A stretch of DNA of 64,000 bases from Mesorhizobium sp. GbtcB19 (GCF_019091085.1 NZ_JAGXJY010000004.1:62001-126000), one strand, 5' to 3'; positions 11,322-20,938 are shown, numbered from the stretch's first letter. The notes: a model not told the origin generated them from the sequence alone. A program made the numbers and translations.

Positions 11322-12419
11322 TCAGGCCTTTCTCGACTGGTTGTAGCGATGGTCGATATATTCGGCGAGCGCGAGCACGATCAGCACGATGGAGACCAGC
11401 ACCAGCGTGAAATGATTGGGCACGCCAAGCCGCCGCGCCGCGCTCTCGCCGCCGATCGACAGCACCGAGAGCAGGAACACGAAACCGATGGCCGCGAAGC
11501 CGTTCATGCGGGCGAGAAACACCGCTGGAATGACCGCCAGCCCATAGGCGGGGTTCCAGTCGGCACGGACATTGCCCTGGACGCCGATGATGTCGACGGC
11601 GCCGGCAAGGCCCGCAAGCCCGGCCGAAATGGCAAAGACGGCGATGGTCAGGCCAGGAACGCCGAGCCCAGCATGGACCGCCGCGCGCGGATTGGCGCCG
11701 ACGATGCGCAGCTTCAGCCCAAACGCCGTTCGCGTCATGACGAGATGCACGATGACGATCGCCGCCAGGCCGAGCAGCAGGCCGCTGGTGACGGTCGTAT
11801 CGAACAGGCGCGGCAGCCGGTCTTCCACCGGCAGGGTACGGGTCTGCGGCACGGTCGTGGCCGGATCGCGAAACACGAGCTTGACCAGAACATTGGCGAG
11901 CGAGGTGCCGAGGAACGTCATCATCAGCGTGGTGATGATCTCGTTGACGCCCTGATAGGCGCGCAGCAGCGCCGGCACTAGCGACCAGATCATTGCCACC
12001 ACCATGGCGATCAGGAACGAGCAGATGAGCGCCGGCCACGCCGGCAGGATCTCCACCAACATCGGAGCGCTGGCGGCGGCCGTGACGGCGCCGAGCAGGA
12101 ACTGGCCGTCGCCGCCGAGGTTCCACATGCCGGCGCGAAAGGCCACGATCAGGCCGGCGGCGAGGAACAGCAGCGGCGCCATGCGTGTCAGCGTCTGCTG
12201 GATGCCGAGCGGCGAGAACAGGCCCTTTTCCAGCACATAGCCGTAATAGGCGAGCGGATCGACGCCGACGGCAAGCAGGATGAAGCCGGCGATGACGAGT
12301 GCGGCAAGGATGGGCCCGAGCGTCATCAGCAACCGGTGCAGGATGTCGCGGCGGGTCGCGGCGCCGCTCGTGGCATCGAGCGCGGTGGCGCTGGCTGTTG
12401 GTGCGCTGTCGATGCTCAT
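11322..12419 (-). CDS. BMP-type ABC transporter permease 1 (candidate B6-vitamer importer)
   Basis: A 365-residue permease of the YufP/NupP type with the conserved GMWNLGGDGQFLLGA loop and the NEIITTLMMTFLG segment. The start at 12419 overlaps the end of the ATPase gene by 4 bp (ATGA), so translation is coupled. It forms a heterodimeric pore with the next gene product. Substrate specificity cannot be read from the permease; the surrounding B6-degradation genes suggest a vitamer. Confidence 0.86.
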   Translation of the reverse strand: MSIDSAPTASATALDATSGAATRRDILHRLLMTLGPILAALVIAGFILLAVGVDPLAYYGYVLEKGLFSPLGIQQTLTRMAPLLFLAAGLIVAFRAGMWNLGGDGQFLLGAVTAAASAPMLVEILPAWPALICSFLIAMVVAMIWSLVPALLRAYQGVNEIITTLMMTFLGTSLANVLVKLVFRDPATTVPQTRTLPVEDRLPRLFDTTVTSGLLLGLAAIVIVHLVMTRTAFGLKLRIVGANPRAAVHAGLGVPGLTIAVFAISAGLAGLAGAVDIIGVQGNVRADWNPAYGLAVIPAVFLARMNGFAAIGFVFLLSVLSIGGESAARRLGVPNHFTLVLVSIVLIVLALAEYIDHRYNQSRKA

Positions 12420-13984
12420 GCGGCAAGTCCGATCATCAGGCGGCCGATCCTGGTGCGGGCGTCGTCGGTGTTCTCGACGGTGCCGACGACCGCTCCGTTG
12501 GCGATGACGGCGACGCGGTCGCACATAACAAGCAATTCCTCGAGGTCGGTGGAGATCAAGAGCACGGCAAGGCCGCGGGCCGCCGTATCGCGGATGCGCT
12601 GGCGCGACGCCAATGTGTTGGCGAGATCGAGCCCATAGGTCGGCTTGTTGAAAATCACCACCTTCGCGCCTTCGGCGAGTTCGCGTGCCAGAAGCACCTT
12701 CTGGATGTTGCCGCCGGAGAGCCGCGCGACCGGCGTCTTCAGGCTCGGCGTGCGCACGTCATATTCGCGCACGAGCTCGGCGGCGTGCCTGTCGATCTCA
12801 GCGCGCTGCTCGACGCCGCTGCGCCAGAACGGCGCCGCGCCGACCTGCTTGAGGAAGAAATTGATGGAGACCGGGAAGGTGCCGACCGTGCCCTCGCCCA
12901 AACGGTCGTCGGTCAGGTAGCGAAGGCCGCGCTTGCGGCGTTCGCCGACACTCAGCGCATCGATGGCGGTGCCCTCCAGCCGTACCGAACCGCGGGTCGC
13001 GGCGCGCTGGCCGGCCAAGGCCTCGGCCAGCTGCTTCTGGCCGTTGCCGTCGATGCCGGCGATGCCAAGGATCTCGCCCGGGCGGATGTCGAAGGAAATC
13101 GACGACAGGCCCGGCGCGTTTTCGGTCGGCGCGACCGAAAGATCGGCGACCTGGAGCAGCGGCACGGCGTCGGCGCGAATAGTTCGGGTGGGGCGCTGGG
13201 CAGCTTCGGGATCGTCTTTCTGCTTGCCGAACATCAGTTCCACGATTTCGGAAATGATCTCCTGCTCGCCGAGCGCGCGAAAACGTTCGGGCGGAATCTC
13301 ACCGACCTTGCGGCCGAGCTTCAGCACCGAGATGCGATCGCCGAAGGCCGCCGCCTCCTTGAGTTTGTGAGTGATGAAGACGATCGCCAGGCCTTGTTCG
13401 ACAAGGCGGCGCATCAGCGCGCCGAGTTCCTCGATGCCTTTCGGCGTCAGCATCGAGGTGGATTCATCGAGGATCAACAACCGGCTGTTGCGCACCATGG
13501 CGCGCAGGATCTCGACCTGCTGCTGCTCGCCGAGCGAAAGCTCCGACACCTTGGCATGCAGCTTGACGGTGATGCCGAGACTGCTGGTGATCTCGGCGAC
13601 ACGCGTCTCGAGCTCCTCGCTCCTGGGGCGCTGCCACCAGGGTCCGCCGAGCAGCAGGTTTTCCGCCACCGTCAGCGTCGGCACCAGCATCATGTGCTGG
13701 AACACGGTGCCGATGCCCAACGCCAGCGCATGGCGCGGCGAAGTGATCGGCGTCGGTTTGCCGTCGACCAGTATGCGTCCCTCATCCGGTTGCTGCAGCC
13801 CCGACAGCATGCCGATCAAGGTGGATTTTCCCGCGCCATTCTCGCCGAGCAGCACATGCACCTCGCCGGGGCGGATCGACAGATCGACGCTGTCATTGGC
13901 GACGATGCCGGGAAACCGTTTGGTCACGCCCTCAAGCGCGACGATGTCGCGTCCGGCAACGGACGATGAAGAAGAACCGCTCAT
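12416..13984 (-). CDS. BMP-type ABC transporter ATPase (two fused domains)
   Basis: A 522-residue protein with two ATPase domains in tandem. The first has Walker A GENGAGKST, signature LSLGEQQQVE and Walker B LLILDEST. The second has a degenerate Walker A (GIDGNGQKQ) and signature LSGGNIQKV followed by VVIFNKPT. This arrangement is standard for nucleoside- and ribose-type importers. It drives the two permeases encoded immediately downstream. Confidence 0.93.
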   Translation of the reverse strand: MSGSSSSSVAGRDIVALEGVTKRFPGIVANDSVDLSIRPGEVHVLLGENGAGKSTLIGMLSGLQQPDEGRILVDGKPTPITSPRHALALGIGTVFQHMMLVPTLTVAENLLLGGPWWQRPRSEELETRVAEITSSLGITVKLHAKVSELSLGEQQQVEILRAMVRNSRLLILDESTSMLTPKGIEELGALMRRLVEQGLAIVFITHKLKEAAAFGDRISVLKLGRKVGEIPPERFRALGEQEIISEIVELMFGKQKDDPEAAQRPTRTIRADAVPLLQVADLSVAPTENAPGLSSISFDIRPGEILGIAGIDGNGQKQLAEALAGQRAATRGSVRLEGTAIDALSVGERRKRGLRYLTDDRLGEGTVGTFPVSINFFLKQVGAAPFWRSGVEQRAEIDRHAAELVREYDVRTPSLKTPVARLSGGNIQKVLLARELAEGAKVVIFNKPTYGLDLANTLASRQRIRDTAARGLAVLLISTDLEELLVMCDRVAVIANGAVVGTVENTDDARTRIGRLMIGLAA

Positions 13985-14011
13985 GAAAGCCCAACACCAA
14001 AAAATGGTAAT

Positions 14012-14046
14012 CGGCCGGAGAGGTGAACGGATCACCCCTCCGGCAG
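14012..14046 (-). terminator. Hairpin between binding-protein and ATPase genes
   Basis: GCCGGAGAGGTG (14014-14025) pairs with CACCCCTCCGGC (14033-14044), one mismatch. In the minus-strand transcript a run of six U follows about ten bases after the stem. It probably attenuates or stabilises the mRNA so that the binding protein is made in excess. Confidence 0.6.
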
Positions 14047-14061
14047 TTGACCGTGATCGCC

Positions 14062-15090
14062 TTACTGGGCGACGCTGGTCATCAGTGCCCTGACGGCGGC
14101 CGCGTCATAGACCGGATCGACCTTGATCTTGCCGGAAATGACGTCTTCGCGCAGCGCCTGGATTTCGGACCAGACATTGTCGGGAACGGCGGCGGTTTTC
14201 AGCAGCTTCACCGAGTCGTCCTTGAGGCCGATCGTATAGTGCTTGGTGCCGAATGTGTCGGCCTTCAGATCGGCGATCATCGCCGCGTAGACCGGCTCGA
14301 TGTTCCACACCACCGACGACAGCAGGAAGCCCTTGTCGATCGGCGACTTGTCGCCGATGACGTCGATGAAATAGACCTTGCCGCCGTCGGCCGCCTTGGT
14401 CGTCTCGACCGCCTGCAGCATGCCGAAGCTCGAACCGTTGCCCTGTCCGAAGATGATGTCGGCGCCCGACGCGATCACGCTTTCGGTGACGCGCTTGCCG
14501 CCGGCCGCATCGCTGTAGGCGGCGGGTCCGATCACCGCGTAGGTGATCTTGACGTCCGGGTTCTCGGCCTTCACGCCTTGCGCGAACGCGGCCGACTGCG
14601 AGTTCCATGACGGAGGCTCGCCCGACACGACGATGCCGACCGACTTCGAGCGCGACATCTTGGCGGCAAGACGGCCGGCGAGATAGGCGCCCTGGTGACC
14701 GCTCAGCGTGTAGTCGGCAACGAGACCCTTCTCCAGGCCGTTCGGCGTATCGACGATCGCCACCGGAACCTTCAATTCCTTGGCGATTTCAGGCGCCGAG
14801 GTGTTGTAGCCGCTGGCGTGGGCGATCAGCAGGCTGGCGCCGTCCGAGGCGAGTTCCCGCAGTGTCGGACGTACATCGCCATAGCCGAGGCCCTGGGCCA
14901 CGACCACTTCGACGCCGGCGGCCTTGCCCGCCGCCTTCGCGGCATCGATGCCTTGCTGGTTCCAGCCATAATCGGTGCCTTCTTCGGGCGTCAGGATGGC
15001 GATTGACTTGACTTCGCCAGCAAGCGCGCTTCCCAACAAGACACCACTGAGTATAATTGCACTTACACTGCTCTTCAGAAGCTTAAACAT
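14062..15090 (-). CDS. BMP-family substrate-binding lipoprotein-like protein (candidate B6-vitamer binder)
   Basis: A 342-residue periplasmic binding protein. An N-terminal signal peptide (about 1-24, hydrophobic core then SALAGE) precedes the BMP/Med fold: AILTPEEGTDYGWNQQGIDAA, then VAQGLGYGDVRP and IFGQGNGSSFGM. There is no lipobox cysteine, so it is probably soluble. The start at 15090 is chosen because AGAGGG lies just upstream. It is the first gene of the operon BMP protein, ATPase, two permeases, lactonase, PPAT, pyridoxal dehydrogenase. Known BMP proteins bind nucleosides or purines. A pyridine vitamer is a chemically reasonable ligand here but is unproven. Confidence 0.87.
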   Translation of the reverse strand: MFKLLKSSVSAIILSGVLLGSALAGEVKSIAILTPEEGTDYGWNQQGIDAAKAAGKAAGVEVVVAQGLGYGDVRPTLRELASDGASLLIAHASGYNTSAPEIAKELKVPVAIVDTPNGLEKGLVADYTLSGHQGAYLAGRLAAKMSRSKSVGIVVSGEPPSWNSQSAAFAQGVKAENPDVKITYAVIGPAAYSDAAGGKRVTESVIASGADIIFGQGNGSSFGMLQAVETTKAADGGKVYFIDVIGDKSPIDKGFLLSSVVWNIEPVYAAMIADLKADTFGTKHYTIGLKDDSVKLLKTAAVPDNVWSEIQALREDVISGKIKVDPVYDAAAVRALMTSVAQ

Positions 15091-15191
15091 GTTACCCTCT
15101 TCGTTTGATTTACCAATCAATATTTTTATTGTTATTGCGCTGAAGCGAGATAGACTGCCTGATAAAATTGACCCCTAGGAGATCAGGCAAA
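15091..15191. promoter_or_regulatory. Promoter region of the BMP/pyridoxamine operon with inverted repeat
   Basis: A perfect inverted repeat TTGATT-TACC-AATCAA occupies 15105-15120, just 15 bp ahead of the BMP start codon, in AT-rich sequence shared with the divergent secreted-protein gene. Size and spacing fit a dimeric regulator site. The regulator is not known. Confidence 0.5.
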
Positions 15192-15617
15192 GTGAATATC
15201 CGTTATGTCCTCCCCGTGATGCTGGCGTTCACATCCTTCGCCAACGCGGTTGAGTTGCACCATGTCATCGTCCGCAAGGGCACCGACGGGCTCGACATGG
15301 TGCCGTTGACGATTTCGAATGCCGGCAAGGAAAGGCTGTCCTGCAATGCCGACTTCGCCCACTGGTATTCGGCCGGGATCGCGACGGTCGAGCCGGGCAA
15401 GAGCGCCCGCCTCGAACTCTGGTTCGACCCCAAGACGGGCACGTTCACGATCCTCAACGACAAGCGCGAGAACCTGCCCGTCGAGCGGCTGTGGTGCGGC
15501 CTGTCGGGCCGCGCATATGCCACCCGCGCGCAGATCACGCTCGACCGCACCGACGCTGCGAAGGGCGGGCGCACCGTATCCTGCATGATGGGGCAGGACG
15601 GTCTGGTCTGCCGGTAA
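15192..15617 (+). CDS. Small secreted protein of unknown function
   Basis: A 141-residue protein starting at GTG (15192), with TAGGAGA 10 bp upstream. A TTG 24 bp earlier is a less likely start. The N-terminus MNIRYVLPVMLAFTSFANA is a clear signal peptide. The mature part has cysteines in SCNADFAHWYS, LWCGLSG, and near the end TVSCMMGQDGLVC, which could form disulfides. A beta-rich fold is likely, but I recognise no family. It is the only plus-strand gene inside the B6 locus, placed between the two minus-strand operons, so its promoter faces that of the BMP operon. Confidence 0.75.
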   Translation: MNIRYVLPVMLAFTSFANAVELHHVIVRKGTDGLDMVPLTISNAGKERLSCNADFAHWYSAGIATVEPGKSARLELWFDPKTGTFTILNDKRENLPVERLWCGLSGRAYATRAQITLDRTDAAKGGRTVSCMMGQDGLVCR

Positions 15618-15656
15618 TCGTCCATCGACCCTACCTGCCCCAACACCGCGGGCCTC

Positions 15657-16667
15657 CTACTTCGTCGCCAGGAACGTGTCGGTGAAGACGTCGTCCGCCG
15701 ACAGGGCCGCCTTGAGCACGCCCTGATCGGTGAGCGTCTTCAGCGTCTCCTCCCACTGCGTCTTCGTCATCCAGCCGAGGCCGTGTTCCTTGGTGTCGGG
15801 GCTGGTGAAGGTCGACGCGATATCGGCGTTGATCTGCGCCAGCAGCACATCCTTCTTGTCGGCGTAACCGGGTGCGGCCTTGGCGGTGATCTCGGCGGCC
15901 TCTTCGGGGTGGGCCACGACATAGTCGAAGGCTTCCCTGTAAGCCTTGACGAAGCGGGCGACGACATCCGGCTTGTCCTTGATCATCGTCTGCGAGGTGA
16001 ACAGGCCAGAGCCATAGGCCTTCCAGCCATGGTCCGAGCCCATCATGATGCTGAGCGAGCCGGGACCGCCGGCCTTGGCCTCCAGTTCGGGAACCTCGGC
16101 GTCGACATAGCCGACCACCGTTTGGACGCGACCCAGAAGCAGGTAGCTTTCATAGGGCGGCGAGACGCTGTTCAGCGTCATGTCCTTCTCCGTCAGGCCG
16201 TTGGCCGCCAGGAAGCCCTTGAAGAAGATGTAGGTCGAACCGGCGGGATGAATGCCGATGGTGAGACCCTTGAGATCGGCCGGCTTGGCGAGCTTCACCG
16301 TCTTGGCCAGCGAGATGATCGCCAGCGGCGAGTGCTGGTTGACCGCGGCCAGCGCCACGACCGGGACATTCTGCGACCGCGCGACGGTGAGCGTTGGAAG
16401 ATCGCCGAAACCGAAATCCGCGTTCCCGTTGCCCACCAGCCGCATGGCGTCGGGCGAGCCGGAGCCCTTGCGGATCTCGGCGACGTCGATGTCGTTCTTG
16501 GCGAAGAAGCCCTTTTCCTTGCCAACGAAGAACATGGCGTGGTTGCCGCGCACCACCCAGTCGAGCTGGACGTTGACCTTGTCCGCCGCCAGGGCCGCGC
16601 TCGAGAAGCCGAGTGTTCCGACACACGCCGCAAGCGCGGCTGCCTTGATGAGTGAGCGTCTGAGCAT
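15657..16667 (-). CDS. NMT1/THI5-like ABC substrate-binding protein
   Basis: A 336-residue periplasmic binding protein. The signal peptide (SLIKAAALAACVGTLGF to SAALAAD) is followed by VNVQLDWVVRGNHAMFFVGKEKGFF, the signature of the NMT1/THI5/SsuA fold that binds thiamine-pyrimidine precursors, sulfonates or nitriles. The start at 16667 follows AAGGGA. It is the last gene of a ten-gene operon whose other members degrade B6 vitamers. Since relatives bind the aminopyrimidine part of thiamine, a hydroxymethylpyridine such as pyridoxine or 4-pyridoxate is a natural candidate ligand; this is inference. Confidence 0.85.
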   Translation of the reverse strand: MLRRSLIKAAALAACVGTLGFSSAALAADKVNVQLDWVVRGNHAMFFVGKEKGFFAKNDIDVAEIRKGSGSPDAMRLVGNGNADFGFGDLPTLTVARSQNVPVVALAAVNQHSPLAIISLAKTVKLAKPADLKGLTIGIHPAGSTYIFFKGFLAANGLTEKDMTLNSVSPPYESYLLLGRVQTVVGYVDAEVPELEAKAGGPGSLSIMMGSDHGWKAYGSGLFTSQTMIKDKPDVVARFVKAYREAFDYVVAHPEEAAEITAKAAPGYADKKDVLLAQINADIASTFTSPDTKEHGLGWMTKTQWEETLKTLTDQGVLKAALSADDVFTDTFLATK

Positions 16668-16699
16668 TTTTGTTCCCTTTTTCATTGGTTGAGAGCGGC

Positions 16700-17527
16700 C
16701 TAGGACTGGCTGAATTTCGGTGCCCACGGCACCACGATGCGTTCGAGAATCTCAGCCGCGTAGTAGAAGGCGATGCCCAGCACCGAAACGAGCAGCAGCG
16801 CCGCGAAGACCAGCGCGGTGTCGAGCTGGGTCGAGGCGAACTGGATGACGTAGCCGAGCCCGTCCGAGGCGCCGGCGAACTCGCCGACGATGGCGCCGAT
16901 GACGCTGAGCGTCGCGGCGATCTTGGTTCCCGCCATCAGGTTCGGCAGCGAGTGCGGAACGCGTATCCTGAACAGGATCTGCGTGCGGCTGGCGCCGACC
17001 GAATTCATCAGCGACAGCAGCGAGCGATCGACCGACTGCATGCCTGCCAGCATCGACAAGGTCACCGGGAAGAAGGCGATGACCAGGATCAGGCCGATCT
17101 TGGGCGCGAGCCCGTAGCCGAACCAGAGGATGAAGATCGGCGCCAGCGCCACCTTGGGCACGTTCTGGAACAGCACCACCAGCGGATAAAGCGCGCGCCC
17201 CAGCCAGTCGAAGCGCACGATGACGAGCGCGATGGCAATGCCGACCACGACAGAGACGAGGAAGCCGAACAGGATCTCGCCTGCCGTCACCAGCGTCGCC
17301 TGCATCAGCGTTGCCCATTGCGCGACCAGCGATTGCGCGATCTCGGACGGGGCCGGAATGATGAAGGCGGAAATGGCGAAAATCCGCACCACGGCTTCCC
17401 ACGCCATGATGGTCGCCAGCAGGAGGATGACCGCCGGAAGCCAGCTGCCTGTCGCGGCACTCCAGCTCGAGGCAAGTCGGGACTCGGGCCGTGACTCGGA
17501 GAGATTGGTGAAGGGTTGATCGCTCAC
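16700..17527 (-). CDS. ABC permease of SsuC/ThiX type
   Basis: A 275-residue permease with about six membrane segments, the entry segment FIIPAPSEIAQSL typical of SsuC/TauC/ThiX permeases, and the coupling loop SVGASRTQILFRIRVPHSLPNLMAGTK (EAA-like). Its start overlaps the ATPase stop by 4 bp. It acts with the NMT1-type binding protein downstream and the ATPase upstream. Confidence 0.9.
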   Translation of the reverse strand: MSDQPFTNLSESRPESRLASSWSAATGSWLPAVILLLATIMAWEAVVRIFAISAFIIPAPSEIAQSLVAQWATLMQATLVTAGEILFGFLVSVVVGIAIALVIVRFDWLGRALYPLVVLFQNVPKVALAPIFILWFGYGLAPKIGLILVIAFFPVTLSMLAGMQSVDRSLLSLMNSVGASRTQILFRIRVPHSLPNLMAGTKIAATLSVIGAIVGEFAGASDGLGYVIQFASTQLDTALVFAALLLVSVLGIAFYYAAEILERIVVPWAPKFSQS

Positions 17528-18357
17528 GACGCGCCTCCCGGTTGATGGCTGGCTCGCAGCATCATCCGCAGTTGAACCACCAGCCGGACGAACTCCGGAT
17601 CTTCCGTCACCGACAGATCGCGCGGATAGGGCAGGCCGATGTCGAGGCTCTCGGTGATCCGCCCGGGCTTGATCCCCAGAACGTGGACATGGCGCGACAG
17701 ATGAATGGCCTCGTCTATCGAATGGGTGACGAGCACGATGGTCTTGCCGGTGCGCTGCCAGATCTCCAGCAGCGACTGGCCCATCTGGTCGCGGGTAATG
17801 GCATCGAGAGCGCCGAACGGCTCGTCCATCAGCAGCACCGCCGGATCGAGCGCCAGGGCCCGCGCGATGGCGACGCGCTGGCGCATGCCGCCGGACAATT
17901 CATGGGGCCGCTTGTGGGCGCTGTCGCCCAACCCCACCAGCTCCAGCATCTCCTGGCCGCGCGCCTTCAATTGCGCCCGTGAGAGCGACTTGTCGGCGAT
18001 GCCGAGCAGCATGGACGCATTGTCGACGGCATTCTTCCATGGAAGCAGGTTGGCGTCCTGGAAGACGAGGCCGATCATGCGCTTGCGCGCCGCCTCGCCT
18101 GGCGAAAGCCCGGCGATCGAAACGCTGCCGCTCGTCGGATTTGCAAGTCCGGCCAGAACCTTGAGCAAAGTGCTCTTGCCGCAACCGGAAGGACCGATAA
18201 GGGAGACAAACGACCCTTTCGGCACCGAAAGATCGATGTTTTGCAGAACCAGTTGCCTGGCCATGACCACCGAAACGCCTTTGGCGGAGATCAGGTCGTC
18301 ATCGTGGCGGATATGGGCTGGCCGGCCGCCTGCTGGTCGAATGGGTTCCATGCGCAT
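17524..18357 (-). CDS. ABC ATPase of SsuB/ThiZ type
   Basis: A 277-residue ATPase with Walker A GPSGCGKST, Q-loop VFQDANLLPW, signature LSGGMRQRVAIARAL, Walker B VLLMDEPFGALDA and the H-loop VTHSID. It belongs to the nitrate/sulfonate/taurine/thiamine-precursor importer class. It starts 2 bp after the FHMPC dehydrogenase stop, so it is co-transcribed with the B6 ring-degrading enzymes. Confidence 0.93.
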   Translation of the reverse strand: MRMEPIRPAGGRPAHIRHDDDLISAKGVSVVMARQLVLQNIDLSVPKGSFVSLIGPSGCGKSTLLKVLAGLANPTSGSVSIAGLSPGEAARKRMIGLVFQDANLLPWKNAVDNASMLLGIADKSLSRAQLKARGQEMLELVGLGDSAHKRPHELSGGMRQRVAIARALALDPAVLLMDEPFGALDAITRDQMGQSLLEIWQRTGKTIVLVTHSIDEAIHLSRHVHVLGIKPGRITESLDIGLPYPRDLSVTEDPEFVRLVVQLRMMLRASHQPGGAS

Positions 18358-18359
18358 GG

Positions 18360-19292
18360 CTACTCCCGGCCCTCCAGGATGCGCCGCACCGCGACGAGCT
18401 TGCGCGCCCGTTCGGCTTGCAGCGCCTTGGTCTGCTCGGGCGTGTAGGAGAACATGCCCTCGCCCGACTTGATGCCGAACTTCGACGCGCTGGTCTTTTC
18501 CAGCACCATCGGCGCGACATCGTCGCGATTGGAGAGATCGGCGTTGAGGAAGGACGAGACGGACTTGTAGATATCCAGGCCCGCCATATCGAGCAGCGCC
18601 ATCGGCCCGATCACGGCGATCTTGTAGCCGATGCCCCAGGACACGCAGGTGTCGAGATCCTCCGGATCGATGACGCCGCGCTCGACAAGGTCGACCGCCT
18701 CGCGCAGCAGCGCATAGAGCACGCGGTTTTCGACGAAGCCCGGAACGTCCTTCTTCACCACCACCGGCAGCAGGCCGATCGAGCGGATCAGGTCGCGGAT
18801 AACAGCCACGGTTTGCGGCGCGGTCTTCTCGCCGGCGATCACCTCGATCATCGGGATGATGTGCGGCGGGTTCGACCAGTGCATGCCGACCATGCGCTCG
18901 GGGTGCGAGATATGCGCCTGCAGCTTGGTGATCGGGATGCCCGACGTGTCGGATGCGACGATCGTGTCAGAGGCAATCAGGCCGTCGATCGTGCGATAGA
19001 CATCGGCCTTGACCGAAATGTTTTCAGGAACGTTCTCGATGACGAGGTCGGCACCCGACACAGCGTCGACAATATCATCCGTGAAACGAACCGTTCCGGC
19101 GCCGGCCGAAGGCGGCGCGATGCCCAGGGAATCGAGAACGGTCTCGGCCACACTGAGCATGGATCGCGCGCGCTCGATCGCTGCCGGGGCGACATCGTAG
19201 GCGACGACCTGCAGGCCGCCTCTGGCGAGGCGGGCGGCCATGCCCGGACCCATCGTACCCAGACCGATGATGGCGATACGTTGGATCATCAC
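18360..19292 (-). CDS. 5-Formyl-3-hydroxy-2-methylpyridine-4-carboxylate 5-dehydrogenase
   Basis: A 310-residue member of the 3-hydroxyacyl-CoA dehydrogenase family. The NAD-binding motif is [11 protein letters not shown], and the catalytic pair is H138 in GMHWSNPPH with E150 in PMIEVIAG. The C-terminal helical dimer domain contains [20 protein letters not shown]. In M. loti an enzyme of this family and size oxidises the 5-aldehyde made by 4-pyridoxate dehydrogenase to the 4,5-dicarboxylate, unusual chemistry for the family. It overlaps the preceding 4-pyridoxate dehydrogenase gene by 4 bp, consistent with sequential steps. Without this context it would be called a generic 3-hydroxybutyryl-CoA dehydrogenase. 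Confidence 0.9.
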   Translation of the reverse strand: MMIQRIAIIGLGTMGPGMAARLARGGLQVVAYDVAPAAIERARSMLSVAETVLDSLGIAPPSAGAGTVRFTDDIVDAVSGADLVIENVPENISVKADVYRTIDGLIASDTIVASDTSGIPITKLQAHISHPERMVGMHWSNPPHIIPMIEVIAGEKTAPQTVAVIRDLIRSIGLLPVVVKKDVPGFVENRVLYALLREAVDLVERGVIDPEDLDTCVSWGIGYKIAVIGPMALLDMAGLDIYKSVSSFLNADLSNRDDVAPMVLEKTSASKFGIKSGEGMFSYTPEQTKALQAERARKLVAVRRILEGRE

Positions 19293-20938
19293 GCTGCCCT
19301 GCTTTCCGTTGCTACCTTTGTTGCCGCGATAAGGTCGGCGGCCTTCTCGGCAATCATGATCACTGCCGCATTGATGTTTCCGCAGACCAGGTCGGGCATG
19401 ACGGAAGCGTCCACCACGCGTAGCCCGTCGACGCCGCGAATTCGCAGTTCCGGGTCAACGACCGAGGCCGCGTCCGCACCCATCCGGCAGGTGCCGGCCG
19501 GATGATGCACGGTGATGGAGGTCCTGCGGATATGCTCGTCGATCTCGTCGTCGCTCTGGCACTTCGGCCCCGGAAAGAACTCAGCCTCGATGAAGGGCTG
19601 CATGGAGGGCTGCGCGGCGAGATTTCTGGCAACCCGGAAGCCGGCCCGCAGCGATTCCCAATCCTTCGGCGAGGCCAGGAAATTCTGGTGGATCAGCGGC
19701 GCCGCGGAAGGATCGGCCGAAGCCAGTTTCACCGCACCGCGGCTCTCGGGCTGCGTGGCCACCACGCGCGTTGCGAAACCGTCGGGAAACGGTTCCTTGA
19801 ATGGCTTGAAATAGGGCCATGCGGCGAGCGGAGCCGCCGTGAAGAGCAGTTGCACGTCCGGCAACGGCCGCTCCGGACCGCTTTTCAGGAAGGCGACGAC
19901 TCCGCCGGGCACATCGCCCGAAAAACCGCTCCCCGTGAGATAGGTCTTGGCGAAGTCCAGCCCGATGCGATCGGCGCGCATGTTGTGCAGGAACGGGCCG
20001 CCCGGAGCGCGGCGTCGGTACATGAGAATGACCGAGACGTGGTCCTGCAGGTTCTTGCCGACCGCAGGCAGGTTGACCCGCGTCTGGATGCCATGCGCCG
20101 CAAGCTCATCCGGCGCTCCGATGCCGGACAGCATCATGAGTTGCGGCGTATTGATCACCCCGCCGGAGAGCAGCACTTCCCTACGTGCGATGACCGTCCG
20201 TTCGCTGCCGCGATGGCTTATCGCCACTCCGGTGGCGCGTGTGCCTTCCAGGATGATCTTCGTCGCCGTCGCTTCGGTGAGAACGGTCAGATTGGGCCGG
20301 CGCAGGACCGGCCGCAGATAGGCCGACGCGGTCGAACTGCGCCGACCCTTGGAGATTGTCATCTGGAGGCGCCCGAAGGCTTCCTGCCGCTCGCCATTGT
20401 AGTCGTCCGTCTGCGGGTAGCCTGCCTGCACGCTGGCCTGTGCGAACGCCTCGATCAGCGCGTCCTTGTAGCGGCAGAACTGGGTATTCACCGGACCGTT
20501 GCCGCCGCGATACTGGCTCCCACCGCCTTCCCAGCTTTCCTGCTTGCGGAAATAGGGCAGGACCTTGTCATACGACCAGTCGCGTAACCCGCTGGCGGCC
20601 CAGCGGTCGTAATCCCCGCGATTTCCGCGCACATAGGCCATGGCGTTGGTCGACGACGATCCGCCGATGACCTTGCCGCGCGCGCACTCGACCCGGCGCC
20701 CGCCGACATTGTCTTCCGGCTCGCAGAAATACATCCAGTCATGGCGGCGCTCGGTCAGGATCTTGCCCCATCCAAGCGGTATGTGGATCATGGGGTCGCG
20801 GTCCCAGCCGCCGGCCTCAAGCAACAGCACCGAACATCCGGGGTCGGCGCTCAGCCGATTGGCGAGCACGCAGCCGGCCGATCCGGCCCCAACGATTATG
20901 TAGTCGTAGCTTTGCGCGTGCGGCATGATGCGTTTCAT
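19289..20938 (-). CDS. 4-Pyridoxic acid dehydrogenase (GMC family)
   Basis: A 549-residue GMC flavoenzyme with the FAD motif [18 protein letters not shown], the GGSSSTNAM segment, and the catalytic His in [11 protein letters not shown] near the end. It oxidises the 5-hydroxymethyl group of 4-pyridoxate. The start at 20938 follows GAAGG; 20926 is an alternative. It overlaps the FHMPC dehydrogenase gene downstream by 4 bp, which matches the next step of the pathway. Choline-dehydrogenase-like sequence alone would not give this function; the complete pathway around it does. Confidence 0.88.
   Translation of the reverse strand: MKRIMPHAQSYDYIIVGAGSAGCVLANRLSADPGCSVLLLEAGGWDRDPMIHIPLGWGKILTERRHDWMYFCEPEDNVGGRRVECARGKVIGGSSSTNAMAYVRGNRGDYDRWAASGLRDWSYDKVLPYFRKQESWEGGGSQYRGGNGPVNTQFCRYKDALIEAFAQASVQAGYPQTDDYNGERQEAFGRLQMTISKGRRSSTASAYLRPVLRRPNLTVLTEATATKIILEGTRATGVAISHRGSERTVIARREVLLSGGVINTPQLMMLSGIGAPDELAAHGIQTRVNLPAVGKNLQDHVSVILMYRRRAPGGPFLHNMRADRIGLDFAKTYLTGSGFSGDVPGGVVAFLKSGPERPLPDVQLLFTAAPLAAWPYFKPFKEPFPDGFATRVVATQPESRGAVKLASADPSAAPLIHQNFLASPKDWESLRAGFRVARNLAAQPSMQPFIEAEFFPGPKCQSDDEIDEHIRRTSITVHHPAGTCRMGADAASVVDPELRIRGVDGLRVVDASVMPDLVCGNINAAVIMIAEKAADLIAATKVATESRAA

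Noticed and set aside
18360..19292. A fatty-acid 3-hydroxyacyl-CoA dehydrogenase
   Set aside because: The family is right, but there are no other beta-oxidation genes, and it overlaps 4-pyridoxate dehydrogenase in a complete B6 operon, where a member of this family is the known 5-dehydrogenase.
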